The notes: generated from the letters alone by a model not told the origin. A DNA stretch of 64,000 nt from Sulfuritalea sp. (GCA_022842325.1 JALHPU010000006.1:105898-169897); one strand, 5' to 3'. Positions 8,307 through 16,704 are shown, counted from the stretch's first letter. A program made the numbers and translations.

Positions 8307-9481
8307 ACGACATCGCCCATCCTGCTCCTGCGTTGCAATCCAGGCCCCTCACCCGGCCGTTCTCGGGCCTGCTGCTGTGTCTGGTGGGGATTGCCGCGGT
8401 TATCGGCGGCCGCTGGCACATCGCGCCCGGCTTGCCGGCGCTGGCCGGTTCCATCGCCGGCTATGCCGGCCTGGTGGTGCTGCTGACCTCGCTCGCCGAC
8501 CGCTTCGACTTGCGCCCCTCCGGTGCCTACGGCGATTTCGGCCGCTATTTTTTTGGCTTCGGCACGGCAATGGCCGCCTTCGCCGTCGGGCTCGCCGCCA
8601 CCAGGGCGCACTATCCGCAAGACCTTCTGGTGGGCTGGAAAGCGATTCCGATTGCCGCGCTCACCACGATCGTGATCGCCGTGGTTTTTTTTGCCGCGAA
8701 GCGCACTGCGGGAGCGCCAGCGACGGCGACGGAAGTCGAGCCCAAAGCCGCAGTACCCCCGGCCGCGGGTGCGATCGCTTCGACTTCATCCCGTCAGCGA
8801 TCCAAGGGGCTGATCGCGCTGGTCCTGTTGGCCGCCGCCGGCTACCTGATCAGCCAGCGCTGGAACGAGCACCGAAGCGGCGTGGAACAGGAAGCGCGCC
8901 TCGACGAAACGGAGCGTGCCAAGGCGCCGCCGTGGAACTGGAGCATCGACGATTTCGCGGCCGGCACGCCGGCCAACGAACTGCGCCAGCGATTGACCCG
9001 CGCCGGCTACGTCGTCTATTGCCCCCGTACCATGATTTCCGAAAGCAAGATCGCCGCCGACAACAAGGCCAACTGCTGGACCAATCTCAAGACGGCCCAC
9101 GGCATACCAGCGCGCGTCGCTTCATTCTGGTTCGACGATCATGGACTGACGTCACATCTCATCCGCTTCGAATCCGGGCAATGGCAAGCCGTGATGCGCC
9201 ATCTCGACAGCACGGGGCGCCGCCTCGACGCCGACTTCGGCCGTTCCGGCCCGTTCGGCACGCCGGTCATCGGCTGGCGTTATGAAAACGGCCTGGTCAT
9301 GTCTGCCGACAGCGAAGCCAAGGAAGACATCACGGTACTGTGGACCTCGCGCCTCACTTACCTGCGCAGCGAGTGCGCGGAGCGCCAGAAAGCCCTGACC
9401 AAAGGCCAGCGCAGGCCGCAGCAAGCCTTCGAGACCTGGTGGCCCGGCAGCGAATGCGGTGCCATAGGCCAGCAGCCTTGA
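8303..9481 (+). CDS. Membrane protein of unknown family, third gene of the DUF898-M48 operon
   Basis: A 392-residue protein I do not recognise. The N-terminal part has four hydrophobic segments (about 21-40, 46-65, 80-97, 112-133). An Ala/Pro-rich linker and one more transmembrane helix (about 171-187) follow. The C-terminal ~190 residues are soluble, with WNWSIDDFAAGTPANELRQRL and Cys residues at CPRTM, CWTN, RSECAE and GSECG that could form disulfides outside the cytoplasm. The start ATG overlaps the protease stop (ATGA). Co-translation suggests it works with the M48 protease, perhaps as adaptor or inhibitor; this is inference only. Confidence 0.7.
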   Translation: MNDIAHPAPALQSRPLTRPFSGLLLCLVGIAAVIGGRWHIAPGLPALAGSIAGYAGLVVLLTSLADRFDLRPSGAYGDFGRYFFGFGTAMAAFAVGLAATRAHYPQDLLVGWKAIPIAALTTIVIAVVFFAAKRTAGAPATATEVEPKAAVPPAAGAIASTSSRQRSKGLIALVLLAAAGYLISQRWNEHRSGVEQEARLDETERAKAPPWNWSIDDFAAGTPANELRQRLTRAGYVVYCPRTMISESKIAADNKANCWTNLKTAHGIPARVASFWFDDHGLTSHLIRFESGQWQAVMRHLDSTGRRLDADFGRSGPFGTPVIGWRYENGLVMSADSEAKEDITVLWTSRLTYLRSECAERQKALTKGQRRPQQAFETWWPGSECGAIGQQP

Positions 9482-9537
9482 TCCGACCATGAAGGCGCGG
9501 GGCGCCGGCGGGACGCCGATTGCGCAGCGGCAGGTGT

Positions 9538-10734
9538 TCAGCCAGGCGCAGGCTTCGCGGCCGGTGCCTGAAAGCGCAGCGCCAGCCACGCCAGCAGCAC
9601 GCCGGCCGCCAGCCAGGCGAGGCCGGGTAGCCAGACCAGCAGCGCACTGACGGCCGGGTCCCGGTTCAGCTGCGCGGCCACCAGCCCCATGCGCGTAAAG
9701 GTGGCGATCGCCAGCAGGGCGAACAGGCCGCCGGTGGCCGCACCTTCGCGCCCGACATGACCGATGGCAATCGCCGCCGTCATCGCGCTCATCAGCACCG
9801 CCGCCCAGGCGCCGCCGGCGAGCAACTGCAGTGCCAGCAGCAGCTCCAGCGAAGGCGCGGCGGCGGCCAGCGACGAGGCCAGCGCACCGAGCACGGCGCC
9901 CGCGGCCATGACGACGGTGCCGCCGAAGCGTTCGTTGGCGCGGCAGGCGGGAAAGATCAGCAGGTTGAAGCCGATCCAGAACACCGGCATCAAATAGTCC
10001 AGCTCCGCGGGCTTGGCAAAGCGCAGGTAGAGCGGCGCCGAGTTCAGCGCGAAATGCGCCTGAAAGCCCAGGCCAAGCAGGGCCATGGCGCCGAAGAAGA
10101 GCACGACGCCTGCGCCTACGGGCTTATTCACTGCGGCCTCGGGTTCCTGTGCAACCGCTGCCGCGCCGGCGAGATGTTTCTCGGCCCAGAGCATGGCGCT
10201 GACGGCGACCACCAGTGCGATCGAGGACAGCGCAAAGGGCAGCCGCGGATCGACGCCGCGCAGGCTCACCGTCAGGTAGGGCGCGCCGGCGCCGGCGATG
10301 CCCATGCCCAGCAGCGTCAGGGTCGATACCCAGGGCAGCTTCGGCGCCGGCACGTATTTGCCCAGCAGCGCCATGGGCGGCGCGCGCAGGGCCGACGAGG
10401 TTACGGCCCAGATGGCGATCAGCGTCAGGAACAGCAGCGGCGAGCCCGATGGCGCGGCCAGCGGCAGCAGCAGGAAGGCGACGCAGGACACCGCAGTCAA
10501 AATCACCAGCAGCCGGCCGAGCCGGCCCAGCACACGCTGCACGCGGTCGGCGGCGACGCCCATCGAGAAATCCATCAGCGTGAAAATGGCCTGGTCGGCC
10601 ATCAGGATCCAGATCACCCACTTCTTCTCGATGCCGGCCTGCGCCGCCAGCTGCGGCAGGAAAATGACATACACCGTCCAGCAGGTGACGAAGAGGAACT
10701 GGACTAAAGCGAAGTAAATGCCGACGCGCGTCAT
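9538..10734 (-). CDS. MFS transporter
   Basis: A 398-residue major-facilitator-type membrane protein with about 12 hydrophobic helices from MTRVGIYFALVQFLF onward. It has a cytoplasmic loop after helix 2 (DFSMGVAADRVQRVLGRLGR) that fits the MFS motif A position, and a central hydrophilic loop near residues 190-210. The start has GGGAGA 7 bases upstream. It lies last in the minus-strand lipid operon, separated from the alpha/beta hydrolase by the repeat array at 10764-10961, and converges with the DUF898-M48 operon. The substrate is unknown; a link to lipid precursors is only positional. Confidence 0.78.
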   Translation of the reverse strand: MTRVGIYFALVQFLFVTCWTVYVIFLPQLAAQAGIEKKWVIWILMADQAIFTLMDFSMGVAADRVQRVLGRLGRLLVILTAVSCVAFLLLPLAAPSGSPLLFLTLIAIWAVTSSALRAPPMALLGKYVPAPKLPWVSTLTLLGMGIAGAGAPYLTVSLRGVDPRLPFALSSIALVVAVSAMLWAEKHLAGAAAVAQEPEAAVNKPVGAGVVLFFGAMALLGLGFQAHFALNSAPLYLRFAKPAELDYLMPVFWIGFNLLIFPACRANERFGGTVVMAAGAVLGALASSLAAAAPSLELLLALQLLAGGAWAAVLMSAMTAAIAIGHVGREGAATGGLFALLAIATFTRMGLVAAQLNRDPAVSALLVWLPGLAWLAAGVLLAWLALRFQAPAAKPAPG

Positions 10735-10763
10735 GAGCTATCTCCCGCAGTGTGTAGCCAACC

Positions 10764-10961
10764 GTAGGGCGGACCGCAGGGCGGACCGTAGGGCGGAACG
10801 TAGGGCGGACTTCAGTCCGCCATCCACCCCTGGCCGACTGAAGTCGGCCCTACACCCACAGCCACCTTTGGCCGACTGAAGTCGGCCCTACACCCACATC
10901 CACCTTTGGCCGACCGAAGTCGGCCCTACAAGCCATCCGCCTTTGGCCGACTGAAGCCGGA
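10764..10961. repeat. Palindromic repeat array (12-base and 38-base tandem units)
   Basis: Four tandem 12-base units begin at 10764, 10776, 10788 and 10800 (consensus GTAGGGCGGAMY). The last runs into a hairpin GGCGGACTTCAGTCCGCC (10804-10821). A CATCCACCCC spacer follows, then a tandem array of units starting at 10831, 10869 and 10907 (38, 38 and 37 bases) plus a truncated fourth at 10944. Each unit carries the hairpin GGCCGACTGAAGTCGGCC followed by CTACA. The same two-hairpin design occurs at 37355-37420 and 62025-62079, so this is an interspersed REP-like family. Here it sits between two genes of one operon and could attenuate or stabilise the transcript. Confidence 0.85.
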
Positions 10962-10979
10962 GATTAACCGAAGCCGCCC

Positions 10980-11882
10980 TCAGGCGGCTGCCTGCTTCAG
11001 GGTGCCATTCCGGTCGCAATGCTCGGCGATGGCCTGCGCCAGGCGCGGCATCAGGGCCTCGGGAAAGTCGTGGCCCATGCCCTCGATCACCTGCAGCTTT
11101 GCGCCCGGAATGTTCTGCGCCGTATCGCGGCCGGCGGCCAGCGGCACCAGCGGATCATCGGCGCCGTGGAGCACCAGGGTCGGCGCGGATATCGTGCGCA
11201 GCAACTGGCGCCGGTCGCCCGAGGCGATGATGGCCAGCAGCTGGCGCGCGGTGCCGGCCGGCTCGTAGGCGCGGCGCACGCTGTGGCCGATGCGGCTGCG
11301 CAGCTCTTCGCGGCTGGACGGATAGCCGGGACTGCCGATCACGCCGAACATTTCGACCAGGTGCTCGATCACCGAGTCGGGATTCTTCGGATCGGCGGGC
11401 CGGCTCAACAATACCTTGCGCGCCGGCTTGGTCGGCTTCGAGACCTTGCGGTTGCCCGACGAGGACATGATCGAGGTCAGGCTCAGCACGCGCTGCGGAA
11501 ATTTCGCCGCCAGCACCTGGGCGATCATGCCGCCCATCGAGGCGCCGACGATATGCGCACGGCCTATGCCGAGTCGGTCCATGAGGCCGACCGCGTCGCC
11601 GGCCATGTCCTCCAGCGTATAGGGCGTGCGTACCGGCAGGCCCAGCGCCGAGGCGGCCATGGCCAGCAGCAGGTTGGCGCGCTTCTTTCCCGGCGCGCGG
11701 CCCGAGAGGCCGCAATCGCGGTTGTCGAAGCGGATCACGCGGTAGCCGCGCGCCACCAGCGCCTGGCAGAAGGTATCGGGCCAGGCCATCAGCTGCATGC
11801 CAAGGCCCATGATCAGCACGATGGCCGGGTGGGCCGGATTGCCCAGCGACTCGTATTCGATGTGCAGCGGTGCGGCACCCAT
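10980..11882 (-). CDS. Alpha/beta-fold hydrolase
   Basis: A 300-residue serine hydrolase. The nucleophile elbow is GASMGG (Ser near 113), the acid is the Asp of HGADDPL, and the base is the His of GMGHDFP. The oxyanion-side motif is VLIMGLGMQL and an FDNRDCGLS segment follows, as in aclacinomycin-methylesterase or proline-iminopeptidase-like hydrolases. I set the start at the ATG at 11882 (MGAAPLHIEYES); the longer open frame runs into the upstream gene and is not family-like. Only 2 bases separate it from the first WS/DGAT gene, so it belongs to the lipid operon and may hydrolyse an ester made or stored by that pathway. Confidence 0.85.
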   Translation of the reverse strand: MGAAPLHIEYESLGNPAHPAIVLIMGLGMQLMAWPDTFCQALVARGYRVIRFDNRDCGLSGRAPGKKRANLLLAMAASALGLPVRTPYTLEDMAGDAVGLMDRLGIGRAHIVGASMGGMIAQVLAAKFPQRVLSLTSIMSSSGNRKVSKPTKPARKVLLSRPADPKNPDSVIEHLVEMFGVIGSPGYPSSREELRSRIGHSVRRAYEPAGTARQLLAIIASGDRRQLLRTISAPTLVLHGADDPLVPLAAGRDTAQNIPGAKLQVIEGMGHDFPEALMPRLAQAIAEHCDRNGTLKQAAA

Positions 11883-11884
11883 GC

Positions 11885-13435
11885 TCAGTGCACCGTGCTG
11901 CGGGCAGCAGCCTTGCGCCGCGGTGGCGGCGCTACCGACGCTACAGCGGTGACGGCCGCTTTGGCCTTGGGCCGCGGCGGCTTGGCGGCGCTTGCCCGCG
12001 GCTTGCGGCGCGGCGCGGGACGCAACAGCGCGAGGTATTGCTTGAAGCTCGCGCGCAGGCACTGGGCGAACACCTCGGGGTCGGGCAACTGCTCGTAGCA
12101 GGCGGTGAAGGAAATCACGATCATGCCGCTGTAGCTGGTGACCGAGAACACCAGGCCCATGCCGTCGGAGATCGGCATGATGGCCGAGACGTAGGTCAGG
12201 CGCGCGCCCTGCAGGTAGAGCGGCACGCTCGGCCCGGGCACGTTGGCGATGGCGCAGTTGGCCAGCGGCGCCCAGTTGCCGAGCAGGGCCGAGGCCGAGC
12301 GCAGCATCTTGCTGGTGGCGGCGATCGCGGCCGAGGGCGCGTGTTCGGCCAGCTCGATCAGCTCGCGCGCGCTGACGGCCTGCGCCATGACTTCCGACGA
12401 CGAGCTGGTGGCCTGGATCGCCACCAGGCGCTCGACCGGATCGGCGATGTCGGTGCCGAGCCCGATGCGGACCCAGGAAAAGCGCGCCTCACCGCCCGCC
12501 TCGCCGCGTTCGCCGGGGCCGCGCACGGCAATCGGCGCCGCCGCGACCAGGCTGTCCTCGGGCAGCTCGCCCTGCAGGTCGAGGTAGCGGCGCAGGCCGC
12601 CGGCGCACACCGCCAGCACCACGTCATTGACCGTGGCGCCGGGCGCGAGGCCGCGAATCGCCTTGAAATCCTTCAGCGCAAAGCGCCGCGTCTCGAACAC
12701 GCGATGCGGCGAGACCTCGGTGTTGAAGCGCGTCATCGGAAACTCGTAGGGACGGCCGAGGAATTCGCCGGCAAAGGTGGTCGCCGCGGACTTCAGCGTG
12801 GCCCAGCTGCGCGTCAGGGGCTGCGCCATGCGCAGCGGAAAGGTGGCGACGTTGAACCCGGCACGCACCAGCAGGCCGAGGTTGCCCGGCGCCGACTCGG
12901 GGAACCAGGGCGCGGGCGGCGCCGGCGGCGGCGAATCGGGCGAGAGGTCGTGCAGCAGCGTGGTGATCTCGTTGCCGCGGGCGACGTCGATCGCGGCATG
13001 GTGGATTTTGAGCAGCACGGCGAAGCTGCCGACCGGCAGGTCGAGGAAGCTGTCCAGCCCTTCGATCACGTACATCTCCCACAGCGGACGCTGCAGGTCG
13101 AGCGGACGGGCGTGGATGCGCGCGGCCTGGATGCAGAACTGGCGCCAGTCGCCGGGCTTGGGCAGGGCGATGTGGCGCACGTGGTATTCGATGTCGAAGT
13201 TCTCGTCCTCGATCCAGTACGGGTAGTCGAGGTCGAGCGGCACGCGGCGGATCTTCTGGCGAAAGATCGCCAACTGGCCCAGCCGGCTTTCGACGTGCGC
13301 CAGGATCTGCTTGAAGCGCAGCATGCCGCCGGGCGCCGTGGACTGGTCGTAGATGTGCAGCAGCGTGACGTTCGAGTTGGCGTGGGCGCTGTCGGAATAG
13401 ATGTAGGCGGCGTCGTGTTCGCTGAGTTGTCGCAT
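11885..13435 (-). CDS. WS/DGAT wax ester synthase / diacylglycerol acyltransferase-like protein 1
   Basis: A 516-residue member of the wax-ester-synthase/acyl-CoA:diacylglycerol acyltransferase family, which esterifies alcohols or diacylglycerol with acyl-CoA at the inner membrane and lipid inclusions. The active-site motif is at residues 145-151 but reads HHAAIDV: the catalytic second His and Asp150 are kept, while the usual final Gly is Val. The C-terminal WES domain is visible, with NVPGPSVPLYLQGARL and a final amphipathic segment. The last ~45 residues are a Lys/Arg/Pro/Ala-rich tail. It is flanked by two alpha/beta hydrolases in one operon with a second WS/DGAT gene. Confidence 0.88.
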   Translation of the reverse strand: MRQLSEHDAAYIYSDSAHANSNVTLLHIYDQSTAPGGMLRFKQILAHVESRLGQLAIFRQKIRRVPLDLDYPYWIEDENFDIEYHVRHIALPKPGDWRQFCIQAARIHARPLDLQRPLWEMYVIEGLDSFLDLPVGSFAVLLKIHHAAIDVARGNEITTLLHDLSPDSPPPAPPAPWFPESAPGNLGLLVRAGFNVATFPLRMAQPLTRSWATLKSAATTFAGEFLGRPYEFPMTRFNTEVSPHRVFETRRFALKDFKAIRGLAPGATVNDVVLAVCAGGLRRYLDLQGELPEDSLVAAAPIAVRGPGERGEAGGEARFSWVRIGLGTDIADPVERLVAIQATSSSSEVMAQAVSARELIELAEHAPSAAIAATSKMLRSASALLGNWAPLANCAIANVPGPSVPLYLQGARLTYVSAIMPISDGMGLVFSVTSYSGMIVISFTACYEQLPDPEVFAQCLRASFKQYLALLRPAPRRKPRASAAKPPRPKAKAAVTAVASVAPPPRRKAAARSTVH

Positions 13436-13455
13436 GCGGGGCTTTCGAAGGTGAT

Positions 13456-14313
13456 TCAGACAGCGGGTGATTGTGCGTCATGGTGCAGCTTGTCCGGCGC
13501 GGCGCCGGAGCTCAGGCGCCAGACGCGGCCGAGCAGGCCCTGCGGCCGGAACGGCTGCCAGGCGCCTTCCGGCTGCGCCAGGCGGTCGGCGACGATGGCC
13601 AGCACGATGCCGTTGAAGCCGAGGCCGAGATGGCTGCCGGGCACCCGGATGTTCTCGTGGAAGGCCGGGTCGCCGTCGATGGTGGCTTCCTGCGGCGGCA
13701 CCACGCCGTCGCCCAGCGAATACAGGCAGCTGGTGGGGATGGCCAGCCGGCGCTGCTCGCGCAGGGTCTTGGCGCGCGGCTGCATGACATGCGCGGCGGC
13801 GCCGAGGCGATGCGAGACCAGCCGGTAGAGCGCCTTGATCGCGGTCGGCGACTGGCTGCCGGCGGCATCGACGCTGACCGGGCTGCCCAGGGTGATGATC
13901 GAACGCACGCAATCGAGCGTGCTTTCGGCGCCGTAGAGCGAGAACACGCCGCCCAGGCTCCAGCCGACCAGGCTGACCTTGCGCCCCGTGATGTGGTGCA
14001 GGTAGCGGATCTTTTGCGGCAATGCGCTGGCGTGCTTGCTGCGGAAACCCAGGTTGCGCCCGAGGCCCCAGGTGTGCACCGCGTAACCCTTGCGCTGCAG
14101 GAACAGCTTGAGGACGATCAGCGATTTTTCGTCGGCGAGGAAACCCGGCAGCAGCAGCACCGGATGGCCGTCGCCCTGAGGCGCCTGCAGCAGCAGCGGC
14201 AGCGAAGCCGGCAGCAGCGCCATTTCGAGCAGCGCGCGCGGTTCCAGCAGCGAGTTCAGCGCGCGCGGCTTGCCGACGTGGGCATGGCGGACAACGGAAC
14301 GACGAAGGGGCAT
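13456..14313 (-). CDS. Alpha/beta-fold hydrolase / esterase-lipase
   Basis: A 285-residue alpha/beta hydrolase with an HPVLLLPGF oxyanion motif, the nucleophile elbow VGWSLGG, an acidic residue in YSLGDGVVPP and the base His in VPGSHLGLG. The order and spacing suit an esterase or lipase. A basic N-terminus (MPLRRSVVRHAHVG) precedes a hydrophobic stretch at 28-43, so membrane or inclusion association is possible. GGAG lies 8 bases before the ATG. The gene is sandwiched between the two WS/DGAT genes (12 and 20 bases apart), a strong hint that it acts on the same acyl esters or supplies their alcohol or acyl moiety. Confidence 0.83.
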   Translation of the reverse strand: MPLRRSVVRHAHVGKPRALNSLLEPRALLEMALLPASLPLLLQAPQGDGHPVLLLPGFLADEKSLIVLKLFLQRKGYAVHTWGLGRNLGFRSKHASALPQKIRYLHHITGRKVSLVGWSLGGVFSLYGAESTLDCVRSIITLGSPVSVDAAGSQSPTAIKALYRLVSHRLGAAAHVMQPRAKTLREQRRLAIPTSCLYSLGDGVVPPQEATIDGDPAFHENIRVPGSHLGLGFNGIVLAIVADRLAQPEGAWQPFRPQGLLGRVWRLSSGAAPDKLHHDAQSPAV

Positions 14314-14325
14314 GAGTGGCTCCGG

Positions 14326-15867
14326 CTAGCTCGCGGCCACGGCGGACCGTGCGCGGGTTGGGCGTTTGACATTGGTTCGGCTCGCGGCGCGCTTCGGCGC
14401 GGCGCGGCGGCGTGTCGCCAGCGCCGACTCCTGCATCTCGGCCAGGGCGGCGAGGAAATCATCCGCCAGTTCGCGCGCGTCGGGTACGGCATTCTTCGCC
14501 ACGACGAAGCCGAGGAACAGCGTGCCGGCGTAGTTCATCAAAGTGATATTGAGCCCGACGCCGTGCTCGACGATGGACAGCGGCCAGTAGCCGCTCATGC
14601 GCAAGCCGTCGACGTACAGCGGCACCGGCGGGCCGGGCACGTTGGACACCAGCACGTTGGCCAGCACCGGCAGGCGGTCGACCACGCTGCTGCGGCCATA
14701 CAGCGAAGCCAGTGCGCCGAGCAGCCAGGGCACGCCGATCAGCGGAAAGTCGGTCGGTATCACCGACCTGGCGCTGCGCGCGACCGCCTTGGTGGCGCCG
14801 GCCGAATCGCGGATCGCGCACAGGCGCTTCTGCGGATCGGCGACATTGCTGGCCAGGCTGACCAGGCTCAGCGTGGCCTGGGTGCGCATCTCCGTATTGC
14901 CCTGCTCGCGCAGCGAGATCGGCATCGCCGCGATCAGCGACTTGCGCGGCAGCGATGCATTGCGCTTGAGGTAGCGCCGCAGCGCGCCGCTGCACAGCGC
15001 GAGGACTACGTCGTTGACGGTGGCATCAAAGGCCGTGGCGATGGCCTTGAGCTCGGCACGCGGCACGGCGGCGGTGGCAAAGCCGCGCCCCGGCGTGATG
15101 GCGACATTCAGCGCGGTGCGCGGGCCGAAGGCGATGCTGCGTTTCAGTTCGCTCAAATCCACTGCGCCCTGCGCCTTGCCGGCGGAGCTGCGGACCGAAT
15201 TCCCCACGATCGCGGCCAGCGTGCGTACCGCACCCGGCAGCTCGCGGACAAACTTGACGTACTGCGCGGCATCGTGGCGAAACGCCGCGGCGGCCAGCGC
15301 CAGTGTGCCCGGCGGGTCGCCGGGCGCAGCAGCGGACTTGCGCGCCGGCTTCGGCCGCACAGCGGGTTCCGGCGCGGTGTCGAACAGGGCGCCGGCCAGC
15401 GCCACCCCGGCCTGGCCGTCGAGCATGGCGTGGTGGATCTTGAAGTAGTAGGCCTGCTCGCCGCTGGCCAGGCCCTCCAGCACATACAGCATCCACAGGG
15501 GCCGCGCGCGGTCGAGCAGTTCGGCATGGAGCTCGGCGACCACCGCTTCGAGCTGCGCCCAGGTGCCGGGCGCCGGCAGCGACACGCGGCGGATGTGCCA
15601 GTCGAGATTGACCTCGCCCTGCAGCCAGACCGGATTCGCCAGCTGCAGCGGCAGGCCCGCGAGGCGGCGGCGCAGCACCGGCACCATGCGGGTTTTCATC
15701 ATGCGCCGCACGGCGGCATGAAAATCGCGCCGGTAGCCGGCCGGCGCCGCAAACAGGTGCAGCGAGCCGACATGCATCGGCGTCGCGGCGGTCTCCAGAT
15801 TGAGGAAAGCGCCATCGACACCGCTCAGGATTTCCATCCCGGAATCGTCTGGCCTGGTCCCGCTCAT
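14326..15867 (-). CDS. WS/DGAT wax ester synthase / diacylglycerol acyltransferase-like protein 2
   Basis: A 513-residue WS/DGAT acyltransferase with the intact active-site motif HHAMLDG at residues 145-151. It also has the family landmarks ATVNDVVLALCSGALRRYL and NVPGPPVPLYVDGLRM. It ends in a basic Ala/Arg-rich tail (RRRAAPKRAASR...), like its neighbour. The frame is open far upstream over the TetR gene, but the ATG at 15867 has GGGGGA about 5 bases before it and starts the family-like sequence. It is the promoter-proximal gene of the lipid operon, divergent from the TetR regulator. Acyl-CoA plus a long-chain alcohol or diacylglycerol are the expected substrates. Confidence 0.9.
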   Translation of the reverse strand: MSGTRPDDSGMEILSGVDGAFLNLETAATPMHVGSLHLFAAPAGYRRDFHAAVRRMMKTRMVPVLRRRLAGLPLQLANPVWLQGEVNLDWHIRRVSLPAPGTWAQLEAVVAELHAELLDRARPLWMLYVLEGLASGEQAYYFKIHHAMLDGQAGVALAGALFDTAPEPAVRPKPARKSAAAPGDPPGTLALAAAAFRHDAAQYVKFVRELPGAVRTLAAIVGNSVRSSAGKAQGAVDLSELKRSIAFGPRTALNVAITPGRGFATAAVPRAELKAIATAFDATVNDVVLALCSGALRRYLKRNASLPRKSLIAAMPISLREQGNTEMRTQATLSLVSLASNVADPQKRLCAIRDSAGATKAVARSARSVIPTDFPLIGVPWLLGALASLYGRSSVVDRLPVLANVLVSNVPGPPVPLYVDGLRMSGYWPLSIVEHGVGLNITLMNYAGTLFLGFVVAKNAVPDARELADDFLAALAEMQESALATRRRAAPKRAASRTNVKRPTRARSAVAAS

Positions 15868-15930
15868 GCTTTCCCCCATCGAAAATGTCAGTTTCCACCC
15901 TGGGACGGCCAAAAACAAATCCATACCGCC

Positions 15931-15961
15931 TAGTATAATTTTTTGTACTGCCCAGTATAAT
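15931..15961. promoter_or_regulatory. Divergent promoter/operator between WS/DGAT2 and TetR
   Basis: Two perfect TATAAT hexamers (15934-15939 and 15956-15961), each inside AGTATAAT, lie 22 bases apart in an AT-rich island of an otherwise GC-rich region. AGTA and TACT arms flank the T-run between them. No convincing -35 box is seen on the plus strand. The repeated octamer at one and two helical turns suits a promoter overlapped by a TetR-type operator controlling both directions. Confidence 0.5.
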
Positions 15962-16011
15962 GCGCTTCCTTCCTCCGCGCGCCTGCCGCTCCCTTGCCAC
16001 TCCCTTCGCCC

Positions 16012-16704
16012 ATGCCCGCCACGCGCAGCGCCATTCGAGCATCCGCAGCCGCCGCCTCGGCCAGCCCCAAGCCGGCCGAGACCCGGGCTTGCCTCGACAA
16101 GCGCGAGCGCATCCTGGCGGTGGCCGAAGACCTGTTCTACCGCAACGGTTTCGCCGGCACCACGATGGACATGATCTGCGCCGAACTCGGCGTGACCAAG
16201 CCCTTCGTCTATTACTATTTCCGCGACAAGCACGAGATCGTCGAGACCCTGGCCTGGCGCGCGTCGGTGGCCTGCCTGAGCACCATGAAGTTCGCCGCCG
16301 ACGATCCGCGGCCGGCCCACCTCAAGCTGGCCGAGGGCCTGCAGCGCTGGGTCGCGGCCTGCGTCACGCACTTTCGCGCCAGCGCGCTGGCCTTCCGCGT
16401 CACCGCTTCGCTGCGTCCGGAATTCCGCGCCAAGTTGCGCCAGCTGGCGAATGACTTCTACGCCGATCTCGGCGCGCTGATGGAGGAAGGGCGGCGCCAG
16501 GGCAAGCTCTCCTTCGAGGACACGACGGTCACCACGATGGCCATGGGCGGCGCCGTCGGTTTCATGTACACCTGGTATCGCCCCGAAGGCCGCCTCGCAC
16601 CCGACGAACTGGTCGCCCGTCTGACCGCCACGCTTTGCAAGATGATCGGCCTGCGCCCGCCCGCAACACGAAAACACACTCACCCACGGAGGACCCTCGA
16701 ATGA
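16012..16704 (+). CDS. TetR-family transcriptional regulator
   Basis: A 230-residue TetR-type repressor. The HTH is at about 29-75: RERILAVAEDLFYRNGFAGTTMDMICAELGVTKPFVYYYFRDK in part, with the typical TT-D-I spacing and YYYF recognition-helix end. The C-terminal ligand domain (about 85-205) is variable. A TTG 18 bases upstream is in frame, but the ATG at 16012 is preferred. It is divergent from the WS/DGAT operon and overlaps the following SDR gene by 4 bases. It probably autoregulates and represses both arms, with an acyl-CoA or lipid-derived ligand as a reasonable guess. Confidence 0.86.
   Translation: MPATRSAIRASAAAASASPKPAETRACLDKRERILAVAEDLFYRNGFAGTTMDMICAELGVTKPFVYYYFRDKHEIVETLAWRASVACLSTMKFAADDPRPAHLKLAEGLQRWVAACVTHFRASALAFRVTASLRPEFRAKLRQLANDFYADLGALMEEGRRQGKLSFEDTTVTTMAMGGAVGFMYTWYRPEGRLAPDELVARLTATLCKMIGLRPPATRKHTHPRRTLE

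Noticed and set aside
10764..10961. The 38-base tandem units as a CRISPR array
   Set aside because: Units are directly adjacent with no unique spacers; they are palindromic REP-like repeats shared with two other loci.
11870..15933. Very long plus-strand open frames across the WS/DGAT operon
   Set aside because: Both run antisense to genes with complete active-site motifs and carry no recognisable domain.
15868..16683. A 272-residue N-terminal extension of WS/DGAT2
   Set aside because: It would overlap the whole TetR gene and promoter region on the other strand; the ATG at 15867 starts the family homology and has a good ribosome site.
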